Source of the DNA: a virus
Length of the DNA stretch: 53,991 bases
IMG/VR virus record: IMGVR_UViG_3300047157_000023
Span: 1 to 53,991 of that record
Strand: one strand, 5' to 3'
Shown: positions 13,732 through 23,600 of the stretch, piece by piece
Numbering within the stretch: the stretch's first letter is position 1
How the letters are laid out: the number at the start of each line of letters is the position of its first letter
Position numbers and translations under genes: made by a program
The notes under the pieces: model-generated
What the model saw: the letters and a program-made list of their open reading frames with translations, nothing else
Database searches by the model: none
What the model was told of the DNA's origin: nothing

Positions 13732-15504
13732 ATGATAAGACCAGAACCAAGACCAGATATTGTTGACGTATCTCCTAGAGCAGAAGCAGGGGATCAGTTT
13801 TTTGTTGAAGAAGCTGAAAGAAATAAACCATTCCCTAATATTAAACCAAAACCAAGACCTAATTTAGATAAAGATAAAGGTCGTACTTATGACATTTATT
13901 CTGTAGAAATTGATGGAAGAGAGACAAATGTCATTGAGTTTAAAGATGGTTCAAGATTATCTATACCTCAAATAGAACAAATGTTTGAAGGATCTAAAAG
14001 TGCTACAGAATCAATCCCAGGAAAACAAACTACAAAAGAAATAATAAACTTTCTTGAAAGTAATAATCCTACAAGAGAAGAGTTTGTTAAACATTTTACT
14101 GCAAAAAGATTAAACAAAGGTGGAGCCATGATGGAAGAACAAATGCAGATGGCCTTTATGGATGAAGGTGGATTAAAAGATGATGGTATGGAAAAAGATC
14201 CAGTATCAGGTAATGAAGTTCCGTCAGGTTCTATGGCTAAAGAAGTGCGAGATGATATACCTGCACAGTTATCAGAAGGTGAATACGTAGTTCCTGCTGA
14301 TGTTGTTCGTTACTATGGTGTAAAGTTTTTTGAAGATTTGCGAGAAAGAGCAAAAATAGGCTTGCAAGATATGGAAATGAATGGTAGAATAGGTGGTGAG
14401 CCAGTACCTGCAGGTGGTCCAGTAAATAACGAAGAGCTATCTCCAGAAGAAATGCAAGCTATACAAGAGATGATGGGTATGGCTGAAGGTGGTGCTGTAA
14501 ACATGTACAAACAACAGCAAGAACTTTACACAGCTCCAAACCCTGCGATAGGTAATCCTATGCAAATGAACCAAGGTGGTCAAGTTAGTGGGTATGATCA
14601 AGCAGGAGCTGTAACTGCTAATCAACCTGCACCTGTTCCTGCACCTCCTGTTACTTCTGCTTCTGTTGAGCAAGATATGCTTCAAGCAGGTGCAGCAGCG
14701 CAATCAAGCAATTTTGGTGGGTTTCCTCTTGGAGCTACAATATTTCCTTCAGAAAAAACTGGTAAAACAATTTTAGAAACAATGGCAGAGCCAACACCTC
14801 AGACTGTAACTCTTTATAGTCCTAATTATCTTACCGACAATCAAACCATTACTTTGACTCTTCCAGCACAAGATGCTTTATACCAAGAGAAAATTGCAGA
14901 GGGTTATACTACACAACCACCTGTAGCTCCAGCTCCTTCATCAGGAGGAGGTGTTGATATACGACCACCTGCACCACCACCACCTGAAAAAATAGATTAT
15001 ACTACATACAAACCAGACGAATTACTAGAGGCTTTTGATAAAAATAGAAAAACACGTATGGCCTTGTTAGCTTTAGGTGCTGTTAATCCTGTTATTGCTT
15101 TGTTTGGCCAAGGTGCAACAAGAATGCAAGAAAAAGAAATAATAGCTGCAATGAAGGGTAGAGGTATGAAAATTCCAGAGGATGAGGGTGGTATTTTAAG
15201 TAATATTACAGACTTTGTCTCTGGTTTATTTGGTAAAGATAAAGAAGAAATAAAGAACACTGTAATAGACCAGTCTAGTGTAGTACCCACTAAGTCACCT
15301 AGACCAGGAGCTAAACCTAAACGAGCGTTAGATAATTTTAGAAAGTCTGAACAAAAAGAAGTAGATAAAGTAAGGGCTGCAAGAGAAAGAAGAAAGAAAA
15401 GAGGAACAACTGCTAAAGAAAAAGCAGCAGCTATGAAAGATGCAAGTTCTGGCGCAGGTGCATTTGCAGATAGAAGTGGAACATCTGCAGCAGATAGGGT
15501 TTAA
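13732..15504 (+). CDS. Structural protein with disordered Pro/Gly-rich regions, 590 aa
   Basis: Preceded by AAGGAGG. The N-terminal 125 residues are folded-looking (YDIYSVEIDGRETNVIEFKD). Around residues 180-205 is LSEGEYVVPADVVRYYGVKF, a motif I know from structural proteins of marine phages. The rest alternates methionine/glycine-rich (GGL, GGAV) and proline-rich stretches and ends with a very basic tail (ARERRKKRGTTAKEK). Position between portal and scaffold suggests a head or head-completion protein. A hydrophobic segment near residues 440-460 (ALLALGAVNPVIALFG) could be membrane-active. Confidence 0.6.
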   Translation: MIRPEPRPDIVDVSPRAEAGDQFFVEEAERNKPFPNIKPKPRPNLDKDKGRTYDIYSVEIDGRETNVIEFKDGSRLSIPQIEQMFEGSKSATESIPGKQTTKEIINFLESNNPTREEFVKHFTAKRLNKGGAMMEEQMQMAFMDEGGLKDDGMEKDPVSGNEVPSGSMAKEVRDDIPAQLSEGEYVVPADVVRYYGVKFFEDLRERAKIGLQDMEMNGRIGGEPVPAGGPVNNEELSPEEMQAIQEMMGMAEGGAVNMYKQQQELYTAPNPAIGNPMQMNQGGQVSGYDQAGAVTANQPAPVPAPPVTSASVEQDMLQAGAAAQSSNFGGFPLGATIFPSEKTGKTILETMAEPTPQTVTLYSPNYLTDNQTITLTLPAQDALYQEKIAEGYTTQPPVAPAPSSGGGVDIRPPAPPPPEKIDYTTYKPDELLEAFDKNRKTRMALLALGAVNPVIALFGQGATRMQEKEIIAAMKGRGMKIPEDEGGILSNITDFVSGLFGKDKEEIKNTVIDQSSVVPTKSPRPGAKPKRALDNFRKSEQKEVDKVRAARERRKKRGTTAKEKAAAMKDASSGAGAFADRSGTSAADRV

Positions 15505-15546
15505 GGTGGACTAATGACCAAAGGCAAAAAGAAATAATAAGGCTAC

Positions 15547-15560
15547 TCAGCTTCGGCTGA
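15547..15560 (+). other. Stable UUCG hairpin between structural genes
   Basis: TCAGC-TTCG-GCTGA is a 5-bp stem with the extra-stable UUCG tetraloop. There is no following T-run, so it is not a terminator; it could be an mRNA processing or stability element upstream of the scaffold gene. Confidence 0.45.
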
Positions 15561-15582
15561 CCCCAACAGAAAAGGAAAAAAT

Positions 15583-16490
15583 ATGCCTGAATTAGCAGAA
15601 GTAGAAACACAAAAAACAGCAGGATTTGTTGACAGAGGTTACAATCACGAAAACGTAAACGTAGCCGAATGGAAGCTGAAGAAGAGGAGATCCGTAAACT
15701 TGAAGCTGAACAACGTGGAGAAGAAGACGAAGAACAGCAACCAGAAGAAGAAGCTTCCGAAAGAAAAAGAGGCCGATACAGAAGCTAAAGAAGAAACGTT
15801 ATCTGCTGAAGAAAAATCTTTTAAAAAGCGATATGGTGATCTAAGACGGCATATGCAAGATAAAGAAAAGGAATGGGACGAAAAGTTTAAAGCCTTTGAA
15901 GAAACGATTAAAAAAGAATCTATTATACCACCTAAGTCTGATGAAGATATAGAACAGTGGGCAAAAGAATACCCAGATGTAGCAGGTATTGTAGAAACTA
16001 TTGCTGCTAAAAAAGCTCAAGGAGATGTTTAGTAAAGCAGATGCTCGTACTAAAAGAGTTAGATGAAAGATTCAAACAGAGGCTGAAAGAACTAAAGCTG
16101 AAAATGTTATTCGTAAATCTCATGAAGACTTTGATGAGCTACGTGCATCAGATGAATTTCATAATTGGGTTGATGAGCAACCTAAGTGGGTACAAGATGC
16201 ACTATATGAAAACTGCAGATGACCCTGCTTCTGTAGTACGTGTTATAGATCTTTATAAAGTAGATAAAGGTCTTACTAAAAGATGCAAAAAAGCAAAAGC
16301 TAAAGATGCAGCTTCTACTGTAACTAAACGTAGTAAAACACAAGTAGATGTAGAAGATGCAAATGACGCAATTCGTGAGTCAGAAGTTGCAAAAATGTCC
16401 GATAAAGAATTTGAAGAACGATCTGACGAAATTAACAAAGCTATCCGTTCGGGTAAATTTGTTTACGATGTATCTGGCAATGCTAGATAA
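15583..16490 (+). CDS. Scaffolding-like protein (frameshifted)
   Basis: AAGGAA precedes ATG 15583. The readable chain is MPELAEVETQKTAGFVDRGY, an acidic middle recovered in the alternate frame (EIRKLEAEQRGEEDEEQQPE), then FKKRYGDLRRHMQDKEKEWD, IEQWAKEYPDVAGIVETIAA, and after further indels (near 16028 and 16055-16080, 16215) SHEDFDELRASDEF, VDEQPKWVQDALYE and ASVVRVIDLYKVDKG to a stop at 16490. A charged, coiled-coil-rich protein directly before the capsid gene is typical of scaffolds, which guide procapsid assembly and then leave. The call rests on position and composition. Confidence 0.65.
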
Positions 16491-16494
16491 GCTG

Positions 16495-16522
16495 TTGACA
16501 AATCAATTTTCAGCAGTATAAC
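16495..16522 (+). promoter_or_regulatory. Promoter upstream of the major capsid gene
   Basis: TTGACA (16495-16500), 16 bp, TATAAC (16517-16522): near-consensus sigma-70 promoter right after the scaffold stop. It would give the capsid gene an extra transcript with a leader of about 200 bases, suiting the need for a large amount of this protein. Confidence 0.65.
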
Positions 16523-16533
16523 TATGGGTATAT

Positions 16534-16565
16534 TGACAAAAGCCTCTTTTGACTACCTTTTGTCA
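16534..16565 (+). promoter_or_regulatory. Hairpin at the 5' end of the capsid mRNA leader
   Basis: TGACAAAAG (16534-16542) pairs with CTTTTGTCA (16557-16565) around a 14-base loop. It would sit a few bases from the 5' end of a transcript from the 16495 promoter, where such stems often protect mRNA. No T-run follows. The remaining leader (16566-16730) shows no gene. Confidence 0.5.
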
Positions 16566-16730
16566 TACTCAAATTCATAAAAAGTCTAAACTAAGAAGAA
16601 CTACCTGGACAAGTATAGGCCCAGTGGTATTCGGTAGGCCAACTCAATACTTACTGCACCCTAGAAAACGTAACAGCCTCTTTTAGATGTTTAGCTTTTA
16701 ATTCAAGCCAAATATCAGGAGGATTTTATC

Positions 16731-17806
16731 ATGGCTTTTACAACAGCAGGAGGATACGGTAACTTACCTAACGGTAACTTTTTCCAGTAATCTACTCCAA
16801 AAAAGTACAACTTGCATTCCGCAAGAGTACAGTATGTGGTGACATCACCAACTCAGATTATTTTGGGGAGATTAGCTGCCCAAGGTGATACGGTGAAAAT
16901 CATCAAAGAACCTGAAATTTCAGTGAGCTCATATGCTCGTGGAACACAGGTCAATGCACAAGATCTTGACGATGAAGACTTTCTCTCTAGTCGTTGATAA
17001 AGCTAACTACTATGCTTTTAAAATTGACGATATTGAGGAAGCTCATTCACATGTCAATTTTATGGATCTTGCAACCAACCGTGCAGCATATCGTTTAGCT
17101 GATCAGCATGACCAAGAAGTTCTTGGCTATCTGTCAGGTTACAAACAGTCTGCTTTACACACCGATGCTGACACAGTTAATGACCAAGTAAATGGTTCAA
17201 AAGCTGTATCAACTGCAGGTTCAGACGAGTTGTTATCTTCAATGAAACTTATCAAAAGTCTTCATTTGGTAACATCACAACGTCTTCTGCAGGAGATCAC
17301 TCAATTCCTGTAGCAGCACGTTTACCAGGTGCAACTGCACTACCAACAGCAACTGTTTCACCTGCGATGGTTGTATCTCGTATGAAACGTTTGTTAGATC
17401 AACAACAAGTTGATTCACAAGGTAGGTGGCTCGTAGTTGACCCAGTATTCATGGAAATCTTAGCCGATGAAGATTCACGTCTTCTTAAATGCTGATTACG
17501 GTGAATCAGGTGCTCTACGTAATGGTCTAGTACTGAACAACCTGCATGGCTTCCGTCTATACTTCCTCAAACCTTCCTCACGTAGGTACAGGTTCAGGAA
17601 CTACAGGTTCTGCAAACCAAAACACTAACTATGGTGTTATCGTTGCTGGTCATGACTCAGCAGTAGCAACTGCCGAGCAGATCAGTAAGACTGAAACATA
17701 TCGTGATCCTGACAGCTTTGCTGACATTGTTCGTGGTATGCATCTATACGGCAGAAAGATTCTTCGTCCAGAAGCAATCGTAACTGCTAAATATAACGCA
17801 GCGTAA
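16731..17806 (+). CDS. Major capsid protein (frameshifted)
   Basis: AGGAGG lies before the ATG at 16731. Joining frames gives a single protein of about 355 aa: MAFTTAGGYGNLPNGNF, VQLAFRKSTVCGDITNSDYF, QGDTVKIIKEPEISVSSYAR, NYYAFKIDDIEEAHSHVNFM, PAMVVSRMKRLLDQQQVDSQ, RWLVVDPVFMEILADEDSRL and FADIVRGMHLYGRKILRPEA. This order (early N-arm, strand-rich middle, WLVVDP...M..L) fits HK97-fold podovirus capsid proteins. Around six indels occur, for example extra A at 16874 and in the A-run near 17490. Own promoter upstream, decoration-like protein downstream. Confidence 0.85.
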
Positions 17807-17820
17807 GGGGAGATTGAATT

Positions 17821-18312
17821 ATGGCTTTAGGTGATAATACACTTCAGTCTGCTCGGGGAGCCAATGCTAACCCAGGTAGAAAACCCTACATGGTTCAAAC
17901 TGTTTTGAATCTAGCAACTGCTTTGTCTGACAAAGGTTCTGCTCTTGCAGCATCTGATGTCGTTCCAGTAATTGCTGTCAAAAAAGGAACTATGATTCTT
18001 AATGCAGGTATGGAAGTTGATACAGCTTCTGACGGTTCTACATTAACTCTAGATCTAGGAACAGGGGCTGATGCCGATTGTTTTGTAGATGGATTTGATG
18101 GAACATCTGCAGCAGGAGTTGTTACTCAAAACCCTGCGGCATTCCAACCATTAATGGCTGTAGCTGATGATAACATCGACATGACAATTGCAACATTGTC
18201 TGGTGGTGCTGTTACTACAGGCAAGATCCGAATTTGGGCATGGATGATGGATTGCACAGATATAGGTAATGACGGTACTGCTAATGAAGTAGATCGTGAT
18301 GCACTTGCATAA
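17821..18312 (+). CDS. Capsid-associated (decoration-like) protein
   Basis: GGGGAG precedes the ATG. The 163-aa product is rich in Ala, Gly, Asp and Thr (TASDGSTLTLDLGTGADADC, GGAVTTGKIRIWAWMMD) and beta-rich, without cysteine pairs or membrane segments. Directly after the capsid gene, such proteins often bind the shell or form head fibres. The function is inferred from position and composition. Confidence 0.6.
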   Translation: MALGDNTLQSARGANANPGRKPYMVQTVLNLATALSDKGSALAASDVVPVIAVKKGTMILNAGMEVDTASDGSTLTLDLGTGADADCFVDGFDGTSAAGVVTQNPAAFQPLMAVADDNIDMTIATLSGGAVTTGKIRIWAWMMDCTDIGNDGTANEVDRDALA

Positions 18313-18317
18313 CTAAC

Positions 18318-18346
18318 TTAAGGGGCAGGGCAACTTGCCCCTTTAA
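18318..18346 (+). terminator. GC-rich hairpin after the capsid genes
   Basis: TTAAGGGGCA (18318-18327) pairs with TGCCCCTTTAA (18336-18346) around an 8-base loop. It follows the decoration-like gene and lacks an immediate T-run (a TTTTTT comes about 17 bases later), so it is either a leaky terminator or an mRNA 3'-end stabiliser for the abundant capsid message. Confidence 0.5.
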
Positions 18347-18367
18347 GCTTATCTAAGGGATTTTTTC

Positions 18368-19099
18368 ATGGCAACTTATGTAACACTAGTTAATCAGCTT
18401 CTTGTTCGTCTAAACGAAGTAACGTTAGACACTGCAGGAGATGGCTTTGGTTCAGTACGTAATGTTCAAGCACTTGCTAAAGATGCTATTAATAACTCCA
18501 TTAGAAATATAGTCCAAACAGGACAAGAGTTTCCTTTCCTAAAAACAACAAATACACAGACACTAACAGCAGGTACTAGGCAGTATGCCTTTCCTGCTAA
18601 TTTTGCTTCTGTAGATTGGGATACTTTTTATATAAAGAAATTAGGATCTGTAGGTAATACACCTAGTTTTCTTCCTACTATATCATTTGAGGAATATACT
18701 CAAAGATTTCGTGGATTAGACGATGAGGGAGATGCAGGTTCTGGAATTTCAGCACCGCAACGTGTATATCAAACACTAGAAGCAAAGTTTGGTGTAACAC
18801 CTGTTCCAGATAACAGTTATGAAGTAGAGTATGTATACTTTTCATTTCCTGACGATTTAACAGCTTTTAATGATGTTTCTGTAATACCTGATAGATTTAA
18901 CCATGTACTTATTGATGGTGCTATGATGTACCTGATGAGATTTAGGTCTAATGATCAGAGTGCTGCTATGCATCAACAAAACTTTGAAAATGGTATAAGA
19001 TCTATGAGACGAATACTTATGGATGATCCACTAGATGTTAGATCAACAGTAATACAGAGAAACAAATCATTTAGTAACACTATTAGCAGTATTGTATAA
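18368..19099 (+). CDS. Tail tubular protein A-like adaptor
   Basis: A 243-aa protein with early helices (LVNQLLVRLNEVTLD, ALAKDAINNSIRNIVQTGQE), a central beta part (TLTAGTRQYAFPANFASVDW, SYEVEYVYFSFPDDL) and a helical C-terminus. The pattern FPFL...TAGTRQYxFPxxF is familiar from podovirus adaptor proteins (T7 gp11 type), which form a ring under the portal. Position after capsid and before the nozzle-like gene fits. The next gene starts on its last base. Confidence 0.7.
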   Translation: MATYVTLVNQLLVRLNEVTLDTAGDGFGSVRNVQALAKDAINNSIRNIVQTGQEFPFLKTTNTQTLTAGTRQYAFPANFASVDWDTFYIKKLGSVGNTPSFLPTISFEEYTQRFRGLDDEGDAGSGISAPQRVYQTLEAKFGVTPVPDNSYEVEYVYFSFPDDLTAFNDVSVIPDRFNHVLIDGAMMYLMRFRSNDQSAAMHQQNFENGIRSMRRILMDDPLDVRSTVIQRNKSFSNTISSIV

Positions 19100-20643
19100 T
19101 GCCAGATAATTTAGCTTCTTTTAAAGTCTACTGCGAAGGTGGACTAAATACGAATAGGGATGTGCTGTCTCAAGGTGAGAGACAACCTGGCTCTGCCACA
19201 CTTCTTGTAAACTATGAACCTGCTGTTACTGGTGGTTACAGACGTATAAGCGGTTTTACTAATTCTTTTGGTACAGTGACAGGTACAGGAAATGTTTTAG
19301 GTGTTTGTGTAGCAGATGGTATTAATGACGGTATACTAGCTTGCAGAAAACCATCGTCAGGTAATAACTATCTACACAAATGGAATAACTCTAGCTCTTC
19401 TTGGACTGCAATAACTACTTCAGGTTCACCTACAATGGTAGGGGTAACAAAAGTTAGATTTACACGATATAATTTTAGTGGTTCAAAAGTAGTATTAACA
19501 GATGGTATAAATCCTGCAGCTACGTATGATGGAACTACATACACACAGATTACACATAATGATGCTCCTACTGACCCTAAGTTTTCTGCAATATTTCAAA
19601 ATCATTTATTCTTAGCAGGTGATCCTGCACACCCAACTAAGCTCTTTTTTAGTGCTCCATTAGCAGAAACAAATTTTGCTGCTAATGATGGTGCAGGGGT
19701 TATAAATGTAGGTTTTCCAATAGTTGCTATTAAATCGTTTAGAAATGAATTATTTATATTTGGAACAACTCACATTAAAAAACTAGCAGGTACTGCACTA
19801 GCTAACTTTGTATTACAAACTGTTACAGATGATCTTGGTTGTTTAGCTTCAGATAGTGTAGTAGAAATAGCAGGTGATTTACTCTTTTTGTCTCAAGATG
19901 GCTTAAGGCCAATCTCAGGTACAGCTAAAATTGGTGACGTTAATCTTGAATCAATGTCAAAAAATATTCAGTCTATCTTTACAGACATTGTTTTTGATAT
20001 TGACCTTGAAGGATTATCAAGTGTTATTATTCACCAAAAATCACAGGTAAGATTCTTTTTTGCAGCTACAGATTCTCAAGGTATTATTGCAGGGTTTAGG
20101 CAAAACAGTCAGTCTGGTCAATTAGGGTTTGAGTTTGGTCAGTTATTAGGGTTAGAGGCTACCTGTGCAGATAGTGGTTACATAGGTCAAAACGAATTTG
20201 TAATACATGGAGACAGTACAGGTAAAGTTCATAGGCAAGAGCAAGGTACTAGTTTTAATGGAACTGATATATTTAGTATCTTTCAAACTCCTTTTTATTA
20301 TATGCAAGACCCAGAACAACGTAAAATATTTTACAATGTAGCTACATATTTACGTTCTGAGGGTGACAACGAACTAACAATGTCCGTGTTGTATGACTAT
20401 GAAGACTTTAATACTTTAGGTCCAACTAACTTTATTTTAACAACACAGAATGCTGCAGCTTACTATAACGAAGCTTTATATAATAGCACAGCGGTATTTG
20501 ACGGAAACCCTGCTCCTGTAAAACGTACAAATGTTTCAGGTTCAGGTAAGTCAGTAGCTTTTAAATATGTAACAAACGATACGAATGCATCACACAGTAT
20601 CCAAGGTTTAGTGGTAACATTTGGGGTAGGAGACAGGTTATAA
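19099..20643 (+). CDS. Tail tubular protein B-like nozzle protein
   Basis: A 514-aa beta-rich protein: SFKVYCEGGLNTNRDVLSQG at the N-terminus, PGSATLLVNYEPAVTGGYRR, then repeating blades such as SAIFQNHLFLAGDPAHPTKL and SFRNELFIFGTTHIKKL. The early GGLN and the blade-like repeats match podovirus nozzle proteins (T7 gp12 type), which form the tip of the short tail. It follows the adaptor gene and precedes the first fibre gene by one base. Confidence 0.7.
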   Translation: MPDNLASFKVYCEGGLNTNRDVLSQGERQPGSATLLVNYEPAVTGGYRRISGFTNSFGTVTGTGNVLGVCVADGINDGILACRKPSSGNNYLHKWNNSSSSWTAITTSGSPTMVGVTKVRFTRYNFSGSKVVLTDGINPAATYDGTTYTQITHNDAPTDPKFSAIFQNHLFLAGDPAHPTKLFFSAPLAETNFAANDGAGVINVGFPIVAIKSFRNELFIFGTTHIKKLAGTALANFVLQTVTDDLGCLASDSVVEIAGDLLFLSQDGLRPISGTAKIGDVNLESMSKNIQSIFTDIVFDIDLEGLSSVIIHQKSQVRFFFAATDSQGIIAGFRQNSQSGQLGFEFGQLLGLEATCADSGYIGQNEFVIHGDSTGKVHRQEQGTSFNGTDIFSIFQTPFYYMQDPEQRKIFYNVATYLRSEGDNELTMSVLYDYEDFNTLGPTNFILTTQNAAAYYNEALYNSTAVFDGNPAPVKRTNVSGSGKSVAFKYVTNDTNASHSIQGLVVTFGVGDRL

Positions 20644-20644
20644 C

Positions 20645-23600
20645 ATGGCAGGTTATTCAAGACAATCAGCAGCAGATATTATCGCTAATGCGGTTATTAA
20701 AGCTGCACCAGTAAACGCAGAGTACAATGCTCTACGAGATGCGTTTCTTTTATCAGGTGGACACAAACATGATGGTAGTTCTACCGAAGGTGGTTACGTA
20801 CCTCTGATAGCTGACAGTGATGCACTAAACAAAGTTGTTATAGATACTAGTAACAACCGTATAGGCTTCTTTAGTGAAGTGGGTGGAGCAGCAGTAGAGC
20901 AAGTACGTATCCAAGATGGTGCTATTGTTCCTGTAACTGATAATGATGTAGACCTTGGTTCATCAACACTCCAATTTAAAGATTTGTACATTGATGGTGT
21001 AGGCTATTTAGACTCCGTAGATATAGATGGCGGTTCAATAGATGGAGTAACAATAGGTGGATCATCTGCAGGTGCAGGAACATTTTCATCTTTAGTTGCT
21101 ACTACAGCAGATATAAATGCAGGTACAATTGATAACGCAGTCATAGGTGGTAGTACAGCATCATCAGGTAGTTTTACTACAATAGCAGCATCAAGTAATG
21201 CTACTGTAGGTGGTACTCTTGGTGTTACAGGTAATGTTACAATGGGTGGTACATTAGCAGTAACTGGTACAACTGCTCTTACAGGTACAGCTACTATTAC
21301 ATCTGCTGACATTAACTCTGGCGCAATGGATAATACTACCATTGGTAACACAACGGCTGCTGCAGGTACATTTACTGATCTTACTTCTACAGGTACATCT
21401 ACTCACGCTACTGTTGACATTAACGGTGGTGCAATTGATGGTGTCACTATAGGTGCAGCATCTGCAGGTGCAGGTACATTTACAGACTTAACAGCCTCTG
21501 GCACAACAACTGTAACTACTGCAGATATAAATGGCGGTAATATAGATGGTACAATTATTGGTGCTTCTAGTGCTGCAGCAGGTAGCTTTACAACTATATC
21601 GACAACTGGGCAAGCTACATTAGCAACTGCTGATATTAATGGTGGTAGCATTGACGGTGCTGTTATCGGTTCATCTAGCGCAGCAGCTATAACAGGTACA
21701 ACTATTACAGGAACAAGTCTTGTAGGTACAGTTACAGGTAACGTCACAGGAGATCTAACAGGTGATGTCACTGGTGATGTAACAGGTGATCTTACAGGAA
21801 ACGTAACTGCAGGTTCTGGTTCGTCTACGTTTAACAACGTAACTGTCAACGGAACACTGGACGTAACAGGTACAACAATTGCTAACGTTACTGATCCTAG
21901 TTCTGCACAAGATGCTGCTACTAAAAATTATGTTGACACAGAAGTAGCTGCACTTGTTGACTCTGCTCCAGGTACACTAGACACATTAAACGAACTAGCT
22001 GCAGCCCTAAATGATGATCCAAACTTCTCTACAACTATTACAAATAGTATAGCTACCAAGCTACCGCTTGCAGGTGGTACAATGAGTGGTGCTATAGCTA
22101 TGGGTACATCTAAAATTACAGGCTTGGGTGATCCAACAGCAGATCAAGATGCGGCAACTAAAAAGTATACAACGGATACATTTTTACCGTTAGCAGGTGG
22201 TACTGTTACAGGTGCTATAGACATGGGCAGTAACAAAATCACTGCCAGTTATACTCCAAGTGCGAACACTGACCTCGCAACAAAAATATATGTCGATAAT
22301 ATTGCAGGGTCTGGAACTGCAGCCGCTGCTTCCGCAACTGCAGCCGCTTCAAGTGCAACAGCCGCTGCCTCCAGTGCTACTGCTGCAGCTTCATCTGCAA
22401 CAGGAGCAGCTTCAAGTGCAACCTCTGCAGCAGCTAGCTTTGATTCTTTTGATGACAGATACCTTGGCGCAAAGTCATCAGCACCCTCTACGGACAACGA
22501 TGGAGATGCTCTTCAGGTAGGAACTCTCTATTTTAATACTACTACAAACTCTATGCAGGTTTATGGTGGTTCTGGTTTTACTGCAGCAGGTTCATCTGTA
22601 AACGGAACTTCAAGTCGTAACACTTATACAGCTACTGCAGGTCAAACTTCTTTTGCAGCTACATACGATTCTGGTTTTGTAGATGTTTATCTTAATGGTG
22701 TAAAACTACTAGCAGGTACAGACTTTACTGCTACAAACGGTACTTCAGTTGTGTTAGCTTCTGGTGCTGCAGTAAATGATATAGTAGACATTGTAGCATA
22801 CGGTACATTTACGCTATCTACTCATTATACTAAAACAGAAGCTGATGCTCTTTTAGCTACTAAACAACCTTATGCAACAATTGCAGTTACTGTTGTAAAC
22901 TCTGGCGGTAACAAGTATGCTCTTGATGGAACAGTGCAGCAACTAGCTCAACTTAGACCCTCAATAACATATAGGTTTGATCAGTCAGATAGCAGCAACT
23001 CAGGACATCCACTGCGACTAAGTACAACTTCTAATGGTACACATGGTGGTGGTAGTGCATTCACTACAGGTGTAACAGCAGTAGGTACTCCAGGTTCTGC
23101 AGGAGCTTACACAGAAGTTAAACTAGAGCAAGATGCTCCAAATACTTTATATTACTATTGTACAAACCATAGTGGTATGGGTGGAGAGGTTGACGTAAAT
23201 GCTAAACTACCTCTATCAGGTGGTACACTTACAGGTGGGCTAACTGGTACAACTGCTACGTTTACTGGTGATCTAACTGTAGATACAAGCACACTAAAGG
23301 TTGATAGCACCAACAATCGGGTGGGAATTGGCACGAGTTCTCCTAGCCGTCAATTAACTCTTTCACATACTAGTCAGGCTGAGATAGGTTTATTTAGTGG
23401 CTCAGACACTAGCGGTGGACTTATTTATCAAAACGCTAGTGAACAAAAAGTTCTTTTGGCAAACAGAGAAAGCGATGGTCATATTGCTTTTCAAACAGGT
23501 GGCACAACAGAACGTATGCGCATAGATAGCAGTGGTAATGTTGGGATTGGAGACTCAGCTCCAGTAAGTACGCTTGAAATATCTAAATCAGATCAAACCA

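Noticed and set aside
21000-21840. Regular DNA repeats that could suggest a CRISPR array or iterons
   Set aside because: They are in frame and encode the fibre's protein repeats; spacing and sequence vary with codons.
21004-22497. Leftward Val/Pro/Ala-rich frames opposite fibre gene 1
   Set aside because: Antisense reading of the repeat codons of the fibre; they repeat with the fibre repeats and have no start signals.
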